Positions 60,024 to 64,000 of a DNA stretch of 64,000 nt are shown one piece after another. The stretch spans positions 18,088 through 82,087 of the forward strand of contig JAGASL010000040.1 in the NCBI GenBank assembly GCA_017621755.1. The letters run 5' to 3'. The position numbers and the translations under genes are program-made. The notes beneath the pieces were generated by a model. That model saw only the letters and a program-made list of their open reading frames with translations. It was not told the origin of the DNA and searched no databases. This stretch comes from Clostridia bacterium. Its GTDB lineage: Bacteria > Bacillota > Clostridia > Oscillospirales > CAG-272. The first letter of the stretch is position 1. The number at the start of each line of letters is the position of its first letter.

Positions 60024-60773
60024 ATGGAACGAAGGCTTCCCATTCTGCTTGGCTTTCTATGCGCCATTCGCGTGCATAACCAGCAGGGCTACCGCCTGCG
60101 CCAAAGCGGGCGTGAAAGTGCGGTTTTGATCATTCCGCTGCGGGGCAGGATCCGCTTTTCGCAGGGCGAGCACGTAGTGGTGGCTGATGCCGCTACACCG
60201 GTCTACATCCCGCGTGGCGCTGCCTACCTCAACGAATGCTTAGAGGAGGCGGACAGCCTGCTTTTTAACATTTGTGATACCGAAACGGTGGCAAGCATTA
60301 CACCGCTTGCCGCCGTGGAGCACGAGCGGGCGCTATCGCTGTTTGCGCGGGTCTGCGCCCTGCAGGCGCGCAAGAGCGCCGGGGGCGAGGCAGAAACGCT
60401 TTCCCTACTCTACCGGCTGCTTGGCGATTTGTACCGCGAGGCGCCGCCTGCGCGGGAGGAGGCGCTGCTTGCCCCGGCCTTAGAGATGATTGAGCTGCGC
60501 TATCATGACCCAGCGCTTTCGCTTGCCTCGCTGGCCGCCTGCTGCCATATCAGCCCGGCCTATCTTGGCCGCCTGTTTAAGCAGACGCAGGGTAAAACGC
60601 CCTTTGCCTATCTGACCGAGGTGCGCATGGAGCGCGCGCGCCGCCTGCTTGCCGAACGCTATCCGGTTGGTGAGGTGGCCAGGGCAGTTGGCTACGGCGA
60701 TATTTACCAATTCAGCCGCGCCTTTAAGCGCTGCTTTGGCCGCTCGCCGCACGCGATGGCCGGCGTGAAATAG
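60024..60773 (+). CDS. AraC-family regulator
   Basis: 249 residues. N-terminal cupin-type domain (VVVADAATPVYIPRGAAYLNECLEEAD) and two AraC motifs at the C-terminus (LSLASLAACCHISPAYLGRLF and VGEVARAVGYGDIYQFSRAF), ending RSPHAMAGVK. The start at 60024 follows AAAAAGGTG and the promoter; the longer open frame would include the promoter itself. It is divergent from the SDR-Gfo-WbsX run and likely regulates it. The small membrane protein gene follows with its own promoter. Confidence 0.92.
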   Translation: MERRLPILLGFLCAIRVHNQQGYRLRQSGRESAVLIIPLRGRIRFSQGEHVVVADAATPVYIPRGAAYLNECLEEADSLLFNICDTETVASITPLAAVEHERALSLFARVCALQARKSAGGEAETLSLLYRLLGDLYREAPPAREEALLAPALEMIELRYHDPALSLASLAACCHISPAYLGRLFKQTQGKTPFAYLTEVRMERARRLLAERYPVGEVARAVGYGDIYQFSRAFKRCFGRSPHAMAGVK

Positions 60774-60782
60774 CCGAAAGGC

Positions 60783-60811
60783 TTGACAGATGCGCGCGCG
60801 CGGGGTATAAT
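60783..60811 (+). promoter_or_regulatory. Consensus promoter of the DUF1622-like gene
   Basis: TTGACA at 60783-60788 and TATAAT at 60806-60811, spacer 17 bases, 28 bases before the ATG. Confidence 0.9.
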
Positions 60812-60839
60812 AAAAGAAAACCCCACAAGGAGGGCTTTT

Positions 60840-61172
60840 ATGTACCATAAGATCCTGACCGTTTTTGATTCCCTGGTGGAATACGCCGTGCTGCTGATCG
60901 AGCTGGTGGGTGTAGCCATTATACTGTTTGCCGCGACACGGGCAGTGATCGCGTTATTCAAAAAGAACCCCCGCGTGCGGCTGGAGCTGGCCGAGGGCAT
61001 TGCCCTTGCGCTGGAATTCAAGCTGGGTGCCGAGCTTTTGCGCACCCTGACGGTGCGGGAATGGGAGGAGCTGCTGATCTTAGGCGCGGTGATCCTTTTG
61101 CGCGCGGCCATGACCTTTCTCATTCAATGGGAGATACGCATTGAAAAGAAGAGCGAGCAAGAAAAGCTGTAG
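60840..61172 (+). CDS. DUF1622-like small membrane protein
   Basis: 110 residues with three hydrophobic segments (LVEYAVLLIELVGVAIILFAA, a short middle one and LLILGAVILLRAAMTFLI). The conserved ELAEGIALALEFKLGAELLRT and REWEELLILGAVILLR match DUF1622, a family of small bacterial inner-membrane proteins of unknown role. Chosen start has AGGAGGG six bases before it. The gene has its own promoter and a terminator formed by its last codons, so it is a single-gene unit. Confidence 0.88.
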   Translation: MYHKILTVFDSLVEYAVLLIELVGVAIILFAATRAVIALFKKNPRVRLELAEGIALALEFKLGAELLRTLTVREWEELLILGAVILLRAAMTFLIQWEIRIEKKSEQEKL

Positions 61173-61192
61173 GCATTGCCTACAGCTTTTCT
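61160..61192 (+). terminator. Terminator overlapping the gene end
   Basis: GAAAAGCTGTAGGCA / TGCCTACAGCTTTTC; the left arm contains the stop codon of the DUF1622-like gene. Confidence 0.88.
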
Positions 61193-61194
61193 TG

Positions 61195-61223
61195 TTGACA
61201 AAGGCGTGCGGATATGGTAAAAT
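61195..61223 (+). promoter_or_regulatory. Promoter of the MFS gene
   Basis: TTGACA at 61195-61200 and TAAAAT at 61218-61223, spacer 17 bases. The leader of about 65 bases to the ATG contains GCCCGCCCGCGGGC, a small hairpin. Confidence 0.8.
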
Positions 61224-61290
61224 ATACCTGTGTGATTGTATGCCCGCCCGCGGGCAAATACTACATTCATATAAGACGAGGAGAACCTCT

Positions 61291-62571
61291 ATGAAGCTGA
61301 ATTACAAACGCACCATTCTGGTAGGCTTTGCCTTTTTTCTGATCTCGGCCTTCTGGCAAGCGTATGACACCATCGTGCCGCTGATCTTGGTCAACAAATT
61401 CGGCATGGATCAGACCGGCTCTGGCGGTATTATGGCGCTGGACAACGTGTTTGCCGTGATCCTGCTGCCGATCTTTGGCCGTCTTTCTGACAAGACAAGC
61501 ACCCGCTACGGCCGCCGCACGCCCTATATCCTGTTTGGCACGCTGGCTGCTGCCGTATTCTTTGTACTGCTGGGCTTTGCGCCCTCGCTGCCCCTGTTTA
61601 TCGCGCTGCTGCTTGGCTGCCTGCTGGCAATGGCCACCTTCCGCTCTCCTGCTGTGGCCCTGATGCCTGACGTGACCGTAAAGCCGCTGCGCTCGAAGGG
61701 CAACGCCGTGATCAACCTGATGGGCACGGCCGGCGGCATTATCATTCTGCTGTTTGCTACCGTGTTCAAGACCAGCACGCCCGGCAAGACGGATTTTTCT
61801 GCCTATATCATCGCCGTGGTTGGTGTGATGCTGGCTGCCCTGGTGGTTTTCCTTTTAACGGTCAAGGAGCCGAGGTGGGCGGCTGAGATGGAGGAAGAGA
61901 CGGTCCGCATCGGCGGCGATGCCGAGGCTGAGGAGCGTGAGGCTGCCGGCGGCAAGCTCTCTCGCGGCCAGACGATCTCCTTCTTCCTCATTCTGGCCTC
62001 GGTCGCGCTGTGGTTTATCGGCTACAACGCCGTTACCTCGAAATATTCGTTATACGCAGTAGACGTGCTGCATATGAACTACGCCACCACCCTGCTGATC
62101 GCGCAGGCGGCAGCTATTGTGGCCTATCTGCCGGTTGGCTTTCTGGCATCGAAGATCGGCCGCCACAAGTCGATCCTGATCGGCGTGGCCATCTTGACCA
62201 CCGCCTTTGCCGGCGCCTATTTCGTTACCTCGGCCACGCCCCCGCTGCTGATGACGGTGTTCTTTGCCCTGGCCGGCATCGGCTGGGCCACCATCAACGT
62301 CAACTCCTTCCCCATGGTGGTAGAGCTGGCCAAGGGTGGCGACGTGGGTAAATACACCGGCTACTACTACACCGCCAGCATGGCAGCGCAGATCGTTACG
62401 CCCCTGCTTTCCGGCTTCTTGATGGACCAGTTTGGCATGCGCAACGTGCTCTTCCCCTATGCGGCCATTGCTACCACGCTTGCCTTTATTACCATGCTCT
62501 TTGTGCGCCATGGTGACGCGAAGCCTGTGGCCAAGGCCGGGCTTGAGGCACTGGACGTAGACGACGATTAA
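61291..62571 (+). CDS. MFS sugar symporter (GPH/SLC45-like)
   Basis: 426 residues, 12 membrane segments. N-terminal motif AYDTIVPLILVNKFGMDQ and the loop GRLSDKTSTRYGRRTPYILFG carry the conserved MFS loop 2/3 signature of glycoside-pentoside-hexuronide and sucrose-type carriers. A cytoplasmic central loop (about residues 205-225) is rich in Glu. Likely a proton- or sodium-coupled importer of a small glycoside, consistent with the nearby catabolic genes, but the sugar is unknown. Start at 61291 follows GAGGAGAAC; longer frames start inside the preceding terminator. Confidence 0.92.
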   Translation: MKLNYKRTILVGFAFFLISAFWQAYDTIVPLILVNKFGMDQTGSGGIMALDNVFAVILLPIFGRLSDKTSTRYGRRTPYILFGTLAAAVFFVLLGFAPSLPLFIALLLGCLLAMATFRSPAVALMPDVTVKPLRSKGNAVINLMGTAGGIIILLFATVFKTSTPGKTDFSAYIIAVVGVMLAALVVFLLTVKEPRWAAEMEEETVRIGGDAEAEEREAAGGKLSRGQTISFFLILASVALWFIGYNAVTSKYSLYAVDVLHMNYATTLLIAQAAAIVAYLPVGFLASKIGRHKSILIGVAILTTAFAGAYFVTSATPPLLMTVFFALAGIGWATINVNSFPMVVELAKGGDVGKYTGYYYTASMAAQIVTPLLSGFLMDQFGMRNVLFPYAAIATTLAFITMLFVRHGDAKPVAKAGLEALDVDDD

Positions 62572-62624
62572 ATATGCCAAGGCGGCGCGGGATACCGCGC
62601 CGCTCTTTCGAGAAAGGAACTACT

Positions 62625-63464
62625 ATGCCCCCTTATCTGCTGATCCCTCTGATCATTCTGGCTGCTTGCCTGCTGCTGTTCTTGCTATACGTGCTCTCTG
62701 TCGCGCCCGGCAAGCGGCGTGCCGAGATGCGGCCCTTCTTTGACTGGCATTACGCCCACCGCGGGCTGCATGGCGAAGGCCTGCCTGAAAACTCGCTTGC
62801 CGCGTTTGAGGCGGCCGCGGCTGCCGGCTACGGCATCGAGCTGGACGTACAGCTCTCGCGTGACGGCGTGGCCATGGTCTTTCACGATGCTACGCTTTCC
62901 CGTGTGTGCGGCATTGACGGTAAGCTTGCCGACTACACGGTGGCCGAGCTGCAGGCCATGCCGTTATGCGGCATGCGCGCGCATACCATTCCCACCCTTG
63001 CCGAGGTGCTGCGGGTGGTAGACGGTAGGGTGCCACTTTTGGTAGAGATCAAGGGCTATCGCGATATTGCCCCGGTCTGCGAGGCGGCCGTGGCGCTTTT
63101 AGACGCGTACAAGGGCCCCTACCTGATCGAATCCTTTACCCCCTACGTGGTGCATTGGTTCAAAAAGAACCGCCCGGCCGTTTTGCGCGGCCAGCTTTCC
63201 TCTCACCTGTTCCGCAAGGGAAAACGCAATCTTGGCAACCTGCTGGTAGAGTCGCTATGCACCAACTTTATCGCGCGGCCGGATTTTATTGCCTTTTGCT
63301 TTGCAGACCGGCACCTGCCCTCCTACCGCCTGGCAAGGGGCCTGTACGGGGCGTGGAGCCTGGCGTGGACGGTGAAGAGCGAGCAGGACGAGCGCGAAAG
63401 CGCGGGCTTTGACGATATTATTTTTGAGGGCTACCTGCCCGAGACGAAGGAGAAGAAGGCATGA
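62625..63464 (+). CDS. Membrane-anchored glycerophosphodiester phosphodiesterase
   Basis: 279 residues. N-terminal membrane helix (PLIILAACLLLFLLYVLSV), then GDPD domain: YAHRGLHGEGLPENSLAAFEAA, IELDVQLSRDGVAMVFHDATLSRV (catalytic Glu/Asp/His) and LLVEIKGY. It hydrolyses glycerophosphodiesters to glycerol-3-phosphate and an alcohol. Length is standard. It lies 53 bases after the MFS gene and its end overlaps the RlmL-like start by four bases (ATGA), so it is co-translated with that gene. The giant protein at 40-46 kb carries a second, unrelated GDPD copy. Confidence 0.94.
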   Translation: MPPYLLIPLIILAACLLLFLLYVLSVAPGKRRAEMRPFFDWHYAHRGLHGEGLPENSLAAFEAAAAAGYGIELDVQLSRDGVAMVFHDATLSRVCGIDGKLADYTVAELQAMPLCGMRAHTIPTLAEVLRVVDGRVPLLVEIKGYRDIAPVCEAAVALLDAYKGPYLIESFTPYVVHWFKKNRPAVLRGQLSSHLFRKGKRNLGNLLVESLCTNFIARPDFIAFCFADRHLPSYRLARGLYGAWSLAWTVKSEQDERESAGFDDIIFEGYLPETKEKKA

Positions 63465-64000
63465 AGCTGACCCTGGTGGCAACCTGCCTGTTTGGCCTTG
63501 AGCGCCTGCTGGGCGAGGAGATCGAGGCGCTGGGCTATGAGCGGCTGGAAACGATAGACGGCCGCGTGACCTTTGCGGGGGACGAGGAGGCCGTGGCGCT
63601 TTCTAACGTCTTTTTGCGCTATGCCGAGCGGGTGTTTATTCTGCTTGGCTCCTTTCACGCCGAGAGCTTTGACGAGCTGTTTGAGGGCACCCGTGCCCTG
63701 CCCTGGGAGATGTTTATCGGCAAAAGCGATGCCTTTCCCGTAAAGGGGCATTCGATCAGCAGCCGCCTGTTTTCTGTGCCGGATTGCCAAAAGATCATTA
63801 AAAAGGCGGTGGTCAACCGCCTGGGTGAATGCTATCACCTTTCCTGGTTTGAGGAGACGGGCGTGACCTACCAGATCGAATTTTTCCTGTTTAAGGATCG
63901 CGCATCCTTAATGATCGATACCTCGGGCGCGCCGCTGCACAAGCGCGGCTACCGGCGCGAGGCGGTGGCCGCACCGATCCGCGAGACGCTGGCGGCCGCC
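63461..64000 (+). CDS. RlmL/YpsC-type THUMP methyltransferase, 3' part outside window
   Basis: First 180 residues of a class I RNA methyltransferase with N-terminal ferredoxin-like and THUMP domains: LVATCLFGLERLLGEEIEALGYE at the start, IKKAVVNRLGECYHLSWFEETG, then DRASLMIDTSGAPLHKRGYR at the domain end, as in 23S rRNA guanine-N2 methyltransferases (RlmL N-terminal half, YpsC). The catalytic SAM domain lies beyond the window. ATG overlaps the GDPD stop; GAAGGAGAAGAAGG is the ribosome site. Confidence 0.9.
   Translation, partial: MKLTLVATCLFGLERLLGEEIEALGYERLETIDGRVTFAGDEEAVALSNVFLRYAERVFILLGSFHAESFDELFEGTRALPWEMFIGKSDAFPVKGHSISSRLFSVPDCQKIIKKAVVNRLGECYHLSWFEETGVTYQIEFFLFKDRASLMIDTSGAPLHKRGYRREAVAAPIRETLAAA

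Noticed and set aside
61224..61290. Riboswitch in the leader of the MFS gene
   Set aside because: Only about 65 bases with one small GC hairpin; no known riboswitch core is recognisable.

Overview
Organism. The window reads as one chromosomal segment of a fairly GC-rich, anaerobic, endospore-forming member of the Clostridia, probably an uncultured gut or rumen lineage (inference). Three things point there. There is a SpoIVB serine peptidase and a DUF3794/LysM protein resembling SipL. There are three glycyl radical enzymes and a sodium-pump decarboxylase beta/gamma pair. The promoters are Firmicutes-type (TTGACA-N17-TATAAT recurs) and ribosome binding sites are strong AGGAGG types. I saw no rRNA, tRNA, integrase, transposase or cas gene.

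Layout. 1-5.1 kb: a sugar kinase (cut by the window edge) and a sugar isomerase, a divergent PocR/AraC regulator, then CYTH protein, methionine aminopeptidase and pseudouridine synthase. 5.2-10.2 kb: carbohydrate-related genes (DUF4091 protein, TIM-barrel-like protein, sialate O-acetylesterase) and dUTPase. 10.3-19 kb: nucleotide-kinase-like, membrane, MATE, HD and AAC(3)-like genes, then an AraC-controlled sugar isomerase/oxidoreductase pair. 19-26 kb: membrane-anchored P-loop kinase, BspA-type leucine-rich-repeat lipoprotein, PHP phosphoesterase and an orphan glycyl radical enzyme. 26-37 kb: mostly housekeeping (HAD phosphatase, MATE, PpiC, M23 peptidase, OadB/OadG, Hpt, PfkA, CinA-like, LysR, SipL-like) with a small AT-rich RHH/SLOG insert. 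37-46.3 kb: beta-helix protein, sialidase-like protein and a 1938-residue repeat surface protein with a glycerophosphodiesterase domain. 46.8-56.8 kb: spoIVB followed by two AT-richer glycyl-radical-enzyme cassettes and a Phd/Doc module. 57-64 kb: sugar degradation genes (WbsX-like hydrolase, Gfo/Idh/MocA, SDR, AraC, MFS symporter, GDPD) and the start of an RlmL-type methyltransferase.

Two structures stand out. (1) The last 137 bp of spoIVB plus its terminator occur three times: intact at the end of spoIVB, and again as headless copies after each glycyl radical enzyme/activase operon. Two catabolic cassettes therefore appear to have been inserted in series at the 3' end of spoIVB, starting at the codons of its catalytic serine. 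(2) Four intergenic elements of about 220-300 bp (called A1-A4 here) share one architecture: a bipartite leading hairpin, short hairpins separated by a constant spacer, an enclosing long-range stem whose inner spacers are inverted, and a closing hairpin. Sequence varies but pairing is kept. A1/A2 bracket one carbohydrate gene and A3/A4 bracket another, so they may delimit gene cassettes or encode a structured RNA.

Functional picture. Many genes concern uptake and breakdown of glycans and unusual sugars, each with a local AraC, IclR or LysR regulator. The glycyl radical enzymes would supply anaerobic C-C, C-O or C-N bond cleavage. The enzyme at 24-26 kb has no activase of its own and resembles the one at 49-51 kb, whose activase could serve both.
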